From: Bradyrhizobium sp. JYMT SZCCT0428
Lineage (GTDB): Bacteria > Pseudomonadota > Alphaproteobacteria > Rhizobiales > Xanthobacteraceae
Assembly (NCBI RefSeq): GCF_018131075.1
Contig: NZ_JAFCLS010000020.1
Coordinates: 1 to 64,000 of the forward strand
Direction of reading: 5' to 3'
DNA: 64,000 nt
A model generated the notes under the pieces. The model searched no databases, was not told where the DNA came from, and saw nothing but the letters and a program-made list of their open reading frames with translations. Numbering within the stretch: position 1 is the first letter of the stretch; each line of letters begins with the position of its first letter. A program made the translations under genes and the position numbers. Positions 1 to 9,194 of this stretch are shown in pieces.

Positions 1-499
1 AGTTCTGTTTGACGGCTCGCCTTCCGCCATTGAACCGCATACGTTGGCCGATGTGCCCCCGTAGCGGGCGAAAAAAAACGGCCCCAACGCCTAAGGGGAT
101 AGCGCGCTTAGGACGATGAAGGGACGATTGTCTAAACGGGGGTATAACTCGGATCGGTTGGCACTTAATTCCCGGTACAGTTTTCCCGAATCCGCTTTCC
201 GCATTGAAATCGGCTGTTAGCTTTTCCTTTGGCGCTCGCACGACCGCGGCCGGCAGCGCCTTTCGTTGGAGATTAGATTCTCTGACACGCCCCGGTCCGG
301 GGTGGCCGCCACGGACGGCTTTTCTAAAAAAAGCAACGGCCTTCGTTCTCCAGTTTTGTTTTCATTGCACCGAAACTGTCCAAGTGTTGAAATAGCCCCT
401 GGTGCCGCTCGCAGGCCATGGTAGCGGTCCCCGACGCCATATTGAGAGGCCCTCTGAATACCCCCTCCGATTTCCGAACAGCAAAGGGCGCCCCACGCG
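1..499. other. no gene recognised
   Basis: I see no open frame with a convincing ribosome binding site or family resemblance here. The short frames on both strands have arginine-rich, low-information translations typical of shadows. Confidence 0.5.
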
Positions 500-744
500 A
501 TGACCCCTCTCGAAATCCACAATGCCGCGGTTGGCGAGATCGTCGAGCAGATCGTAAGGCCGACCCTCCAGGCGGGCGGTCAGATGAGCGACGTCATGGT
601 GCTGCTCGAGTCTGTCGTGGTTGGCGTCGTCCTAGCCGCAATTCGGCACTGACGAGATCGTGCTCGACCAGCTGCTCGCCTGCGCTTAAAGCCCGAATTG
701 CCGCGCAGCTCCTGGCGCCGATTAAGCCGGCAACGCCTGAATAA
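500..744 (+). pseudogene. small hypothetical protein, frameshifted
   Basis: An ATG at 500 opens a 50-residue frame that begins MTPLEIHNAAVGEIVEQIV and stops at 652. The neighbouring frames continue in a coding-like way: DEIVLDQLLACA in the next frame and LKARIAAQLLAPIKPATPE in the third, ending at 744. Joined, these give one soluble protein of roughly 83 residues rich in Val, Ile and Leu. I infer an ancestral gene broken by two small indels. I do not recognise a domain. A 50-residue product could still be made from the first frame. Confidence 0.45.
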
Positions 745-1252
745 CCCAACATTTTTCCCGGCTCGGTGAGATGGCTTCGAGACAAGCTCTGAGTGATCGA
801 GAGCCCCTCCTTCACCTGATCCGGTGAAGCGTCGCAACGCGCGAAGTCTTAAAAAAGCTGACAGCGGTGTATCCTAAGGCGCCCTGAACGGTCATGACCC
901 GAACCTCGCAGTCGTTCGGAAGAGGTCCTCATTAAGCCAGCACCACTGCTCCGGTACCGTCGGTATTTTGCCAGCGTCGCTGCAACCTCCCGTGTCTTCC
1001 TCTGCATCACGGCGGGCGGAAATGGTCTCGCCTAGCCTCGCCCCGTTAACGATGACGATCATTCATGTCAGCGAAATCTTTAGTCGTAATTGAAGCTCGC
1101 AGTTCTCCGACAAGAACGGCTTACCGCGTCAGCGGGAGTACGGCCGACGGCGCTTGGGTAGAGTGTGGAAACCACCAGGGCAGCATGGTGGGAGCGCTTT
1201 TTTCTACCTCAATTCTTCAAGCAAGATACGGCAGACCTGTTGCTGGCCCCCG
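745..1252. other. no gene recognised
   Basis: This stretch contains only short frames without recognisable products. A frame from 1065 to 1313 was considered and not called because it runs through the promoter at 1253 and lacks a good ribosome binding site. Confidence 0.4.
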
Positions 1253-1277
1253 GGAACAAGTGGCAATGGCTAACGTT
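1253..1277 (+). promoter_or_regulatory. EcfG-type promoter
   Basis: GGAAC at 1253-1257 is followed after 16 bp by CGTT at 1274-1277. This is a perfect match to the alphaproteobacterial general-stress sigma factor (EcfG/RpoE2 type) consensus. It lies 26 bp before the small frame at 1304 and 165 bp before the secreted protein at 1443, so it could serve both. Confidence 0.7.
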
Positions 1278-1303
1278 AGGTTCGGCAACCGAGGAGATTC
1301 AAA

Positions 1304-1510
1304 ATGCCCGTAGTCGTTCTCCGGGCCGTGCCTGCCGTAGTCGTCTTGGGCGGCGCTAGCTATTTCTTCCCCGCGCGGTGCACTGACGACGACAGCTGGA
1401 CCGTTTCGGGAATCCGGCGCGCAACACTGGAGGAACCCGATCATGAAGAAGCTTCTGCTTTCGGCCGCTGTCGCCGCATTCGCGACCACGTCTGCTTTCG
1501 CTCAGACTAA
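1304..1510 (+). CDS. small hydrophobic protein, possibly truncated or frameshifted
   Basis: The ATG at 1304 follows a good ribosome binding site (GAGGAG, about 8 bp upstream) and lies just below the EcfG-type promoter at 1253-1277. The first 24 residues are a single hydrophobic segment (MPVVVLRAVPAVVVLGGASY). The rest of the frame is arginine-rich and runs into the start of the next gene, so the true gene is probably shorter and has lost its original end. Function is unknown. The start and promoter are better supported than the 3' part. Confidence 0.35.
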   Translation: MPVVVLRAVPAVVVLGGASYFFPARCTDDDSWTVSGIRRATLEEPDHEEASAFGRCRRIRDHVCFRSD

Positions 1511-1667
1511 CGAATATTATGTCGTCAGGAATTCGACGACAAAGAAGTGCACGATCGTCGACACGAAGCCGACGACAACCACGACAACCGTCGTTGACAA
1601 CGGTATCTTTAAAACGCGGACCGAGGCCGAGACGGGCATGAAGACAATGAAGGTCTGCTCGGACTGA
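1443..1667 (+). CDS. small secreted protein
   Basis: The product is 74 residues long. It starts with a clear Sec signal peptide (MKKLLLSAAVAAFATTSAFA, cleavage likely after AFA), which leaves a mature protein of about 54 residues with two cysteines, one near the middle (KKCTIVD) and one near the end (KVCSD), and a run of threonines. The pair may form a disulfide in the periplasm. The start is fixed by GGAGG 8-9 bp upstream. I have seen similar short secreted proteins in Bradyrhizobium but know no function. Expression is probably stress-induced through the promoter at 1253-1277. Confidence 0.7.
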   Translation: MKKLLLSAAVAAFATTSAFAQTNEYYVVRNSTTKKCTIVDTKPTTTTTTVVDNGIFKTRTEAETGMKTMKVCSD

Positions 1668-1729
1668 TACGCGCAGACCCTCGAGGGGCCACCAAGCTCC
1701 CCGCTACCGCTCTTCTATTTGGTACTCCC

Positions 1730-1754
1730 GGAACATCGCATCACTATGCCCGTT
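1730..1754 (+). promoter_or_regulatory. EcfG-type promoter
   Basis: GGAAC at 1730-1734 and CGTT at 1751-1754 are separated by 16 bp, a perfect match to the EcfG consensus. The next gene downstream on this strand is the iron permease-like gene at 1943, which would then have a leader of about 180 bases. Confidence 0.7.
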
Positions 1755-1942
1755 TTAAGTTGAGTAATTCGAACGAGGCGCAACGCACAAATCAAAACTA
1801 TCAGTCCAAACTTTACACACTCGAACACGGGACTATCTCATAGGCTTACTAATGGCCGTCGGTACGCCGATCCTTACGACACCCTCGGACGCAGTAAAAC
1901 TCCGCCCTGTTCTCGCTCCATTAGTTACGACCGGAGGCCACG

Positions 1943-2446
1943 ATGCCTCCGGCAGCAAAGGAAGGCAACGCGATGGTCGGTGAGAAAACCAAGCCTAAGA
2001 AAACTGCACAGAATGGCGGTAGTTTTAGCCGGGTCTTCGGTGATGTCGCCAATAAAACGTCGCAAACCGCAGGCCGGGCCTTAACCTTCGTTCTTGCTGC
2101 CGGTGTTGTTTTCGTCTGGGCGATAACTGGGCCGCTGTTTGGTTTTTCCGATACTTGGCAGTTGGTCATCAACACCGGCACAACCATCGTGACGTTTTTG
2201 ATGGTCTTCCTCATTCAGAACTCGCAAAATAGAGATAGCGCAGCCATACAGGTGAAACTCGACGAACTCATTCGCGTGGGCGCCGCGCACAATTCCCTCG
2301 TCGGTATCGAGCATCTTACCGATGACGAACTCGAAGATCTGCGCACCAAGTGCGAGGCGCGCGCCGAGGCAGAGAAGGTTGGTGAGGAAACTGTGAAGGA
2401 AACCGGAAAAAAAGCGCGGAAGGCGGCCGTGCAGGCGGCCAGCTGA
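1943..2446 (+). CDS. low-affinity iron permease family membrane protein
   Basis: The 167-residue product resembles the bacterial family related to the fungal low-affinity iron permease Fet4. After a basic N-terminal tail there are two membrane segments (about residues 49-70 and 76-92) around the conserved GPLFGFSDTWQLVINTGTTI motif, then QNSQNRDSAAIQVKLDELIR and a charged, Lys/Glu-rich C-terminal tail in the cytoplasm. Iron transport has not been established for the short bacterial members. The start at 1943 has GGAGG 6 bp upstream; ATG at 1973 is an alternative. The gene is translationally coupled to the DUF1003 gene, separated by one base. Confidence 0.8.
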   Translation: MPPAAKEGNAMVGEKTKPKKTAQNGGSFSRVFGDVANKTSQTAGRALTFVLAAGVVFVWAITGPLFGFSDTWQLVINTGTTIVTFLMVFLIQNSQNRDSAAIQVKLDELIRVGAAHNSLVGIEHLTDDELEDLRTKCEARAEAEKVGEETVKETGKKARKAAVQAAS

Positions 2447-2447
2447 G

Positions 2448-2987
2448 ATGACCGCGCGCGATTTGCAAGGGACGTCCACACCTTCACAAGCCCGCAACAA
2501 TATCGAAGCCATTCTGCGCCTCGAAAAGGAGGACGAAGGGGAACTCGCCCTCCATCATCGCATTTTTCATACAGTCGGGTGGTTCTTTGGGACCGCCTAC
2601 TTTGTGTCCGCACAATGCCTTGCGGTGAGCGCCTGGGTCGCGCTGAACATTATGCACGGCTCCCATCAGGCCGTCGATCCATATCCATTTCCGCTGCTCG
2701 CGATGTTTCTATCGCTAGAGGCCGTGCTGTTGACCTCCTGCGTCCTGATCCGACAGAACGCTATCGACCGCACTTCCGCAAGGCGGGATCATCTTGAGCT
2801 GCAGATCAATCTTTTAGCGGAGCAGGAAGCAACGCGGTCGCTAGATGCGCTGCAGCGCATTGCCGATCATCTAAACGTGCCCAATGTTAAGGATACGCAC
2901 GTTGAGGAACTCGCCCAAGATACGGCGGTTGATGAAATTGCCCGAGATCTAAAAGCCCGAGAAAGAAACGAATCAAAGGCAGACTAA
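2448..2987 (+). CDS. DUF1003 family membrane protein
   Basis: The 179-residue protein fits DUF1003: a cytoplasmic N-terminus, a membrane hairpin at about residues 45-105 with the family signature DPYPFPLLAMFLSLEAVLL, then a charged region with RDHLELQINLLAEQEATRSL that is probably helical and cytoplasmic. The biochemical role is unknown. The ATG follows the upstream stop codon by one base, so the two genes form one transcript, most likely from the promoter at 1730. A broken second copy lies at 8911-9194. Confidence 0.8.
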   Translation: MTARDLQGTSTPSQARNNIEAILRLEKEDEGELALHHRIFHTVGWFFGTAYFVSAQCLAVSAWVALNIMHGSHQAVDPYPFPLLAMFLSLEAVLLTSCVLIRQNAIDRTSARRDHLELQINLLAEQEATRSLDALQRIADHLNVPNVKDTHVEELAQDTAVDEIARDLKARERNESKAD

Positions 2988-3408
2988 GTGCACGGTTGCT
3001 GGCCGCCTGATCGTCTCCGACGGCAGGCCGCCCGACCAAAAGTATCGTCGAAGGGTGCAAGGGGCAGCAGAGCCTCAATTGCTCTGCGCGGCTCCTTTCG
3101 GTAAAGATCGGAATGTCGCTCACCGCGTGGCTCCGTTGCTATCGTGGCCGCTGGGCGGCAGCTTCCTTGCTGATGGCGGAAAGAGAGTTGCCGATTTTGT
3201 GGACGATGCTGACCAGCTCAGGTGCTCAGAGCTTAAAGTCGCCGGCGCAATTCCCGCACCTGAAGCTTACCGAATCGAGAGCTGCGAAACATCGTGGGCT
3301 TGGGAATCTGCAGGTCAACCTTCACAGAGAGGCATGGCCCTCCCGTAGAACCGAAGTCTCGCTTGGGGTTTCGCGGCTACTGAATTTATAATGCGCGCAG
3401 TGCGGGCC
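2988..3408. other. no gene recognised
   Basis: No supported gene. Overlapping short frames on both strands have no recognisable product. Confidence 0.4.
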
Positions 3409-4263
3409 TCAGGCCGCCCGACTGAGCGCGCCCGGGCCCACTTCCTCGGTGACGACATCGAACCGGGCAAGCGCCGCATCGCCAAACTGGGTCGAGATCG
3501 CCACATCCGCCTCGTCGCGCCCTCGGGCGATGACGATACGCCCGATACGGGGGAAGTCGTTGTGCCGGACATCGAAGGTAAACCATCGTACGTCGAGAAA
3601 CACCTCCAGCCATGCGCTGAAATCCATAGGCGCGGGGTCCTTTGGTACGCCGATATCGCCCAGATAGCCCGACGCGCTGGAATGTTCATGCAGCGGCAGA
3701 GCGTAACAGCCAGGTGGGCGAAGTCACGGCAAACTCCGACGCGCTCTTCGTAGCCCTCAGAGGCCGTGCGATCTGAGCGTGCATGGTGAAAGCCGAATTG
3801 AGTACGTTCATTCACATAATCGCAAATAGCCTGCACGCGCTGCCATCCGCCAGCGATCGGCCCGAACTGCGACCAGGCGAGATTGGTCAGCTTCTGGGTG
3901 TCGCAATAACGACGTCCATAAAGGAACGGCAGAACCTCGTCGGGGCAGGTCATTGACATCCCATGCCGAGTGTCGGGCGCCGCTTGATCCGGCAAACCGC
4001 CATCTTCAATCAGGAAGTCATGCGGATTTCGACACGGCCAGCGGGTGCCACAAACCGGGTCCAGGTATTGCCAAACGGATCGAGGCCGTGGCGGGTGATG
4101 ACCCGATGGCGATACCTCGAAGCTTGTGTTCACTGAGTAGGTCTTTCTGAAGTGATGGATGCACCGATAGAAGCACCACCATCGGCACGTCTTGAGAACA
4201 GTCAAATGCGATATCGTAGCCGGCCCGGATGATGGTAGCTTGGTTCCGGTAGCGCGAACGCAA
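3409..4263 (-). pseudogene. transglutaminase-like protein, multiple frameshifts
   Basis: Three frames on the minus strand together read as one transglutaminase-like cysteine protease homologue of about 280 residues. The N-terminal part (AGYDIAFDCSQDVPMVVLLS) is at about 4225-4080. The middle part carries the catalytic-cysteine motif GVCRDFAHLAVTLCR at about 3740-3700. The C-terminal part (MDFSAWLEVFLDVRWFTFDVR) is in a third frame from 3627. At least two frameshifts separate these pieces. Where many family members have a catalytic histidine (HAW), this one has SAW, which I recall in a subfamily, so loss of activity may precede the frameshifts. Confidence 0.65.
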
Positions 4264-4380
4264 AAATCAGCCAAAGTGGGTCCGCTGCTTGTGTTCACTT
4301 TGGTACTTAGGCGCGGGTGAAACTGTGTTGTTGTCAGTGCCTTCGAAAGCTGCAAGCGTGGCAGCGAAGCGGCAATCACC

Positions 4381-5770
4381 GTGAGACCGATGCGCCTTTG
4401 GGTACCCCTCCTCGTGGTCAGCCTCCTGTCTGCCGGCGCCGCGGCCGCGCAGGAAGACAAGAAGACTGACGACCTGAAGCCGGCCGATCCGGACACCGGG
4501 GAAAGCACCGTCGAGGAGACGACACTGGGCTTGCTGCCGAACCCGCTGGAGCGGTGGGGCATCAAGTTAGCTGCGACCTATATTGGCGAGGTCCTTGGCA
4601 ATCCTTCCGGTGGATTGAAACAGGGTAGCGTTTATGAGGGCCGGCTTAACCTCGCTGTCGACGTCGATCTCGAAAAGCTTGCCGGCATGCGGCAGCTCAC
4701 CTTCCACGCCAATCTTTTCCAGATTCACGGCGGGGGTCTTTCACGGGGCGCCTTGTTCAATTTCCTGGATGTCAGCGGCATCGAGGCCTTGCCGTCCACG
4801 CGCCTTTACGAAATGTGGTTCGAGCAAAAGTGGGGCACCAAGCTCGCCTTCCGCGCGGGGCAGCTTGCCGCTGACACCGAGTTCATGACTGCGAAATACA
4901 CCGACGTGTTCACCAACGCTTCGTTGGGATGGCCGGTTGGCCTGTCGCTGAACATGCCGAGTGGTGGCCCTTCGCCGCCGCTTGCCGCGGTCGGAGCGCG
5001 CCTGCGCGCCGATGTCTCCGACGACCTCTCCTTGCTGGGCGCGGTCTTCAACGGCGATGCCGCCGGACCGGGGCCACAAGACCCACAGCTTCGCAATCGC
5101 TACGGGGTCAATTTCCGCGTCAACGATCCTCCGCTAGTGCTTGGCGAGATGCAATTGCTATGGAATGCCAAGAAGGGTGATCCGGGCCTTGAGGGAAACT
5201 CAAATTCGGCGCCTGGCGCCACTTCGGCGATTTTACCGATCAGCGCCTGAGTGCCTCCGGCGTGACGTTGGCCGATCCGACATTAGGCGGCACGCCTGCG
5301 ATGTTGCGAGGTGATTTCGGTCTCTACTCGGTCTTTGAGCAGAAGCTTTATCGGGTGGGTGTTCATGACGACCGCGGCATCGGCATTTTGCAAGGGCTTC
5401 CTACAGCCCGCCCGACCGCAATCTCATCGACTATTATGCCGACGCTGGGCTTGAATTCATCGGGCTCGGCGACCGTAGGCCCAAGGACAAGTTCGGGATT
5501 GCCGCCGCCTACGCACATGTGTCGCCGTGGGCCCGCGCGCTTGACACGGACTTTCAAACTCTATCCGGGCCAGGCTGGCCGATTCGTCGTTTCGAAGGCT
5601 TGTTCACCGCTGTCTACCAGTATGAGATCCGCGCCGGATGGACGGTTCAGCCGGATTTCCAATATATCGTGCATCCCGGCGGGGGCGCGACCAATCCTCT
5701 GGGGAACAATCCCGGCAAACCGCTGAAAAATGCCTCGGTATTCGGTTTGAGAACGGTGATGAAGTTCTAG
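4381..5770 (+). pseudogene. OprB-type carbohydrate porin, two frameshifts
   Basis: The N-terminal frame (start 4381 GTG or 4390 ATG) has a signal peptide ending near AAAQEDKK and then an OprB-like beta-barrel sequence (WGIKLAATYIGEVLGNPSGG, MWFEQKWGTKLAFRAGQLA). It stops at 5250, but the homology continues in the next frame (LKFGAWRHFGDFTDQRLSAS) from about 5195, and after a second shift near 5390 in a third frame to 5770, ending in ASVFGLRTVMKF with the terminal Phe typical of outer-membrane barrels. The joined length of about 460 residues suits the family. As read, only a truncated barrel could be made. Confidence 0.75.
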
Positions 5771-6006
5771 CGCGCGCCCCGTTATCGCGACGTACTGATA
5801 TTCTGCGATTGCGAAGTCTACTGGGTCGTCAAGCGCTCCCGTCGCAGTCCCCGTGGCGCTGGTTAGCGCGGCGGGCTTGACCCTGGAAACACGATGGGAC
5901 CTCTTTGCGAGCTTGGTCAGGGATCGCACCTGGAACAAAACATGCCGATTGAGGGGGAAGGATAATCCTCAGCTAACTTCCTCACCGCGCCACGCGACGC
6001 GTCAAT

Positions 6007-6216
6007 TTAGGGCGACTTCGCCCGACCCTCAGGTGGAGGCGGAGGTGGGGAGTTAATCGATGATCCCGGTGCTAACGGTCGCGGCGAGCCGCCGACGGGC
6101 ACGCCGGCAGCATCCCGCTCCACAAACCTCGGATTCCATGTTCCCGAAATCAACATGAGTGCTATCACGGCTATTACAACGACGGCCGCCACCACCGCCC
6201 AGCTCATCCTACTCAT
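6007..6216 (-). CDS. small single-pass membrane protein
   Basis: From ATG at 6216 the product is 69 residues: one membrane segment (about residues 5-24, rich in Val/Ala/Ile) and a proline-rich tail ending PPPPPPEGRAKSP. GGAGG lies 9 bp before this ATG and an EcfG-type promoter lies just above, which is why the longer frame starting at 6264 was not used. Function unknown. The tail probably lies in the periplasm. Confidence 0.55.
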   Translation of the reverse strand: MSRMSWAVVAAVVVIAVIALMLISGTWNPRFVERDAAGVPVGGSPRPLAPGSSINSPPPPPPEGRAKSP

Positions 6217-6245
6217 CAGGACCAGCCTCCACGCACCTGCATTCC

Positions 6246-6270
6246 AACCGGCGGCGGCCGGCAAGGTTCC
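6246..6270 (-). promoter_or_regulatory. EcfG-type promoter (GGTT variant)
   Basis: On the minus strand GGAAC (6266-6270) is followed after 16 bp by GGTT (6246-6249). It would start transcription about 23 bases before the ATG at 6216, leaving room for the GGAGG ribosome binding site. Confidence 0.5.
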
Positions 6271-6322
6271 TTTTCTTGCTTACGGAAGGCCAGCTACCCG
6301 CATGGTCTCAGTGCGGCATTAA

Positions 6323-6348
6323 AAAGGCCCCGCTTCAGCGGGGCCTTT
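6323..6348 (-). terminator. rho-independent terminator
   Basis: A perfect 11-bp hairpin (AAAGGCCCCGC, loop TTCA, GCGGGGCCTTT) is followed on the minus strand by a T-run. It lies 27 bp after the stop codon of the DUF892 gene and ends that transcript before the next minus-strand promoter. Confidence 0.8.
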
Positions 6349-6374
6349 CGCAAAAAGAGGTACATCCGCCCTTT

Positions 6375-6881
6375 TTACGCGGCTTGCGCCGATTCAGCAT
6401 GCTGGTTGACTTCCGCTTCCGCGAGACTGCTCAGAGCGCTGTCCGTCGCCTTCTCTTCCTTGAGCGTCGCATCAAGCAGCTTAACCGCGTCCTTGTAACC
6501 GAGTTCGTTGGCCCACGTTCGGAGCGTGCCATACCGGGAGATTTCGTAGTGCTCGACGGCCTGCGCCGCAGCTAGGAGGCCGGCATCTAGGGCTGGCATG
6601 CCCTTGTATTCGTCCATGACTTCTTTGCCTTCATCGAGAATTCCCATGATGGCATCGCAGGTCTTACCCTTGGGCGTTTCGTCGATCGAGGCAAACACCT
6701 GATCTAGCCGCTCGACCTGACCTTCGGTCTCGCCGAGATGCTTTTCGAAGGCTGCCTTGAGCTTGGGAGACTGCGCCGCCTTGGCCATTTTCGGCAGCGC
6801 CGACATGATCTTCCGTTCGGCGAAGTAGATGTCTTTCAGAGTGTCCAGAAACAGGTCCGCAAGCAATTTCTCTTTAGCCAT
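6375..6881 (-). CDS. DUF892 ferritin-like protein (YciE/YciF family)
   Basis: The 168-residue product starts MAKEKLLADLFLDTLKDIYFAERKI, the first helix of the DUF892 four-helix ferritin-like fold. Family features include the Asp/Tyr/Glu-rich first helix (DIYFAERKI), the EKHLGETEGQVERL helix, and AVEHYEISRYGTL, whose Glu, His and Glu are candidate metal ligands. The family is associated with stress and is predicted to bind a di-metal centre, but its reaction is unsettled. The ATG at 6881 fits the family start; the frame runs 150 bp further upstream without support. A terminator follows. Confidence 0.85.
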   Translation of the reverse strand: MAKEKLLADLFLDTLKDIYFAERKIMSALPKMAKAAQSPKLKAAFEKHLGETEGQVERLDQVFASIDETPKGKTCDAIMGILDEGKEVMDEYKGMPALDAGLLAAAQAVEHYEISRYGTLRTWANELGYKDAVKLLDATLKEEKATDSALSSLAEAEVNQHAESAQAA

Positions 6882-6915
6882 GACGTCCACCACCATCCGA
6901 TGTTGAAAAAGGCCC

Positions 6916-6940
6916 AATCCCCGATGGGTGCTAAAGTTCC
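6916..6940 (-). promoter_or_regulatory. possible EcfG-like promoter (weak)
   Basis: On the minus strand GGAAC (6936-6940) is followed after 16 bp by GATT. Only the final TT of the -10 fits, as in the looser RpoE2 consensus. The position, about 35 bp above the DUF892 start, is right. Confidence 0.35.
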
Positions 6941-7031
6941 TTTGACGCCGGTCCACTTGAATCCCGGTTCTGTTATCGAAAGAATGAACTAATCGGCTGC
7001 CGGCAGAATGGCGATAGCCATAGCTCGGCAC

Positions 7032-7661
7032 AGGTGCGGGCTATTTTCCGTAATAGGAGCGTTCCTAATCTGATGTTTGATCGCGAGAAGTATTTCCACG
7101 ACAGAGCCGACGGCGGACGACCAATCGATTAAAAAATAGGAACACGAGCAGCGCCGGTGTATTCTCGTATCAGCGGTTTCGTTTAGCCACGGACGGTCCT
7201 CCGCCGGGCGGTCCGTTTGACACCATGCAAGCGGGCCGTCCGGTTTCAATCGCTAGTGGTAGGCGCATGGCTCGCTCTTTTGATCGCGGGGTGGGCTCAA
7301 GCTTAGCGAGACACTCTCGCGCTCTCGGATGCGGCCGCCCCAGACGCCACCCCGCACAACCTTCAATGCAGCGAAGGAAGCGGGCGCCGACGTAACGCCG
7401 ACCATTCCCGAACCCGCCATCAAGCCAACGCCGGCGGGCCCGAAGCCGGTGCAACCGGCCATACCCACCGAAAAATAACTGTCCACGCTCGCTTCCATTC
7501 GCAATCAGAAGCTCCGCACGCCGTTCCATCAGTAGGAGATGCCCGCAAGAAGGCCGGCAGCACCGCACCTCAGAAAGCTGCGCTGCATCCAGAGGTAGAC
7601 GCGGCCAGGCTGCACAGGTGTTTCGCGGACTGCGCTTATGCCAAGTGACCCCTCAAAACGA
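7032..7661. other. no intact gene; possible secreted-protein relic
   Basis: No intact gene is visible. On the plus strand around 7340-7478 one frame reads like a real C-terminus (TPTIPEPAIKPTPAGPKPV, stop after PTEK), and near 7268-7305 another frame resembles a signal peptide (WLALLIAGWAQA) followed by a stop. These could be remains of one Pro-rich secreted protein, but the link is speculative. Confidence 0.3.
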
Positions 7662-7687
7662 GGAACCTTTGTCCAAGTCACCCCGTT
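7662..7687 (+). promoter_or_regulatory. EcfG-type promoter
   Basis: GGAAC at 7662-7666 and CGTT at 7684-7687 are separated by 17 bp, a perfect consensus match. The YihY-family gene starts 55 bp downstream with a normal ribosome binding site in between. Confidence 0.7.
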
Positions 7688-7741
7688 GCTTTCTAAAGCT
7701 CAGCCAAGTGCTTTGCTATTTCCCATCCCCGGAGCTGATCA

Positions 7742-8755
7742 ATGGCAGTGATTTCCGACCGTACCAGTTACCGGGCCAAACCTGCTCTGGCTGTACACAC
7801 GTCAGATCGATCAGGCGGCTCACGAGGGGGCAACGCTCAAACACCGGCTCAGATACCGCCGAGCGGCTGGCGGGACGTTGCAACGCGAGTCTTCAAAGGC
7901 ATTTCAGAGGACAGGATCACGACCATATCAGGCGGTGTGACTTTCTTCGTGCTGCTGGCGCTGTTTCCTGGGCTTGCAGGCCTGATCTCCCTTTACGGGC
8001 TCGTTGCTGACAGCAGCACCATCGGCCAGCACCTGGGTAGCCTGGAGGGCGTTCTGCCGGAGGGGGGGATGCAAATTGTACGGGATCAAATTCAGCAACT
8101 CACATCCCAGCCAGCGCAGAAGCTTGGTTTTGCGACACTGGGCAGTCTTGCGATTTCATTGTGGAGCGCTAACGGCGGCATAAAGGCGATTTTTGAAGGC
8201 CTGAACTCGGTGTATGAAGAGAAAGAGAAGCGTAGCTTCATAAAACTGAACTCTATCTCGATCGTCCTAACCCTGGCGGCCCTCGCCTTCGTGATAGTCT
8301 CAATGTTGACGATCACGGTTGTTCCGACCCTTCTGTCTTTTCTTAACCTCCCTTGGGTCAGCGAAATCGTCAACTACGCGCGCTGGCCGGTGCTTTTGGT
8401 GGTCGCAAGCCTGATGATCGCGGTGTTATATCGTTTCGGCCCGAGCCGGAAGCAGCCGCAATGGCGATGGATCTCACCAGGCTGCATTTTTGCCGCAGTG
8501 GCATGGATTGCGGCTTCCCTGCTCTTTTCCTGGTACACGTCACACTTCGGCAGCTACAACAAGACCTATGGATCACTCGGCGCGGCGGTTGGCTTCATGA
8601 CCTGGATCTGGATCTCGACGATAGTCATCTTGATCGGTGCCAAGATTAATGCCGAACTCGAACATCAGACTTCTTCCGACACAACGGTCGGTGCCCCCGC
8701 CCCAGCCGGTGAGCGAGGTGCCAAGATGGCTGATACAGTCGGTCGCAGAACCTAA
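7742..8755 (+). CDS. YihY/BrkB family inner membrane protein
   Basis: The 337-residue protein has the YihY/BrkB (UPF0761) layout: a polar N-terminus of about 60 residues, then six membrane segments between roughly residues 65 and 300. Family signatures are ITTISGGVTFFVLLALFPG in the first segment, ISLWSANGGIKAIFEGLN, and YGSLGAAVGFMTWIWIS near the end, followed by INAELEHQ and a polar tail. The molecular function is not established; older RNase BN labels for this family are wrong. The ATG has GGAG 8-9 bp upstream. An EcfG-type promoter precedes it. A broken relative lies at 26102-26550. Confidence 0.85.
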   Translation: MAVISDRTSYRAKPALAVHTSDRSGGSRGGNAQTPAQIPPSGWRDVATRVFKGISEDRITTISGGVTFFVLLALFPGLAGLISLYGLVADSSTIGQHLGSLEGVLPEGGMQIVRDQIQQLTSQPAQKLGFATLGSLAISLWSANGGIKAIFEGLNSVYEEKEKRSFIKLNSISIVLTLAALAFVIVSMLTITVVPTLLSFLNLPWVSEIVNYARWPVLLVVASLMIAVLYRFGPSRKQPQWRWISPGCIFAAVAWIAASLLFSWYTSHFGSYNKTYGSLGAAVGFMTWIWISTIVILIGAKINAELEHQTSSDTTVGAPAPAGERGAKMADTVGRRT

Positions 8756-8910
8756 CTTCCGCGGTGTGGGTTAACCTGAATCGACTGGGACATTCACCGG
8801 TTTCTACGCCGTAGGCACCGGGTCGATAGGGTCTTCGATAGAGCTCGTTACCGTGGACCCCTAAGGAGGGCGTGTGCGGGCACGCTCGATCCCGTTGTTG
8901 ATTCCGGCAG

Positions 8911-9194
8911 CCCTCCATCATCGCATTTTCATGCACTCCGGTGGCTCTTTGGGACCGCCTACTTTGTGTTCGTACAATGCCGGGCGGTGTGCGCCTGGGT
9001 CGCGCTTCACATTATGCACGGCCCCCATCAGGCCGTCGATCCTTATCCCATTTCCGCTGCTCGCGATGTTTTTGTCGCTAGAGGCCGTTCTGTTGACCTC
9101 CTATGTCCTGATCCAACAGACCGCTATCGACTACACTTCCGCAAAGCGGGACCATATTGAACTGCAGATCAACAAGTTATCGCGCTCGCGTTAA
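8911..9194 (+). pseudogene. DUF1003 gene remnant
   Basis: The DNA matches the middle of the intact DUF1003 gene at 2448 almost base for base (compare LHHRIF, FPLLAMFLSLEAVLLTS, RDHIELQIN). The frame is broken near 8930 and 9045 by small indels, the N-terminus is missing, and the end is cut to KLSRSR with a stop at 9192. It is a truncated duplicate, convergent with and overlapping the hemolysin III gene by 4 bp. Confidence 0.75.

Noticed and set aside
3315..4565. Long 416-residue minus-strand open frame
   Set aside because: Only its middle part resembles a protein (transglutaminase-like); the right end is the antisense of the OprB gene start. Treated as part of a frameshifted pseudogene instead.
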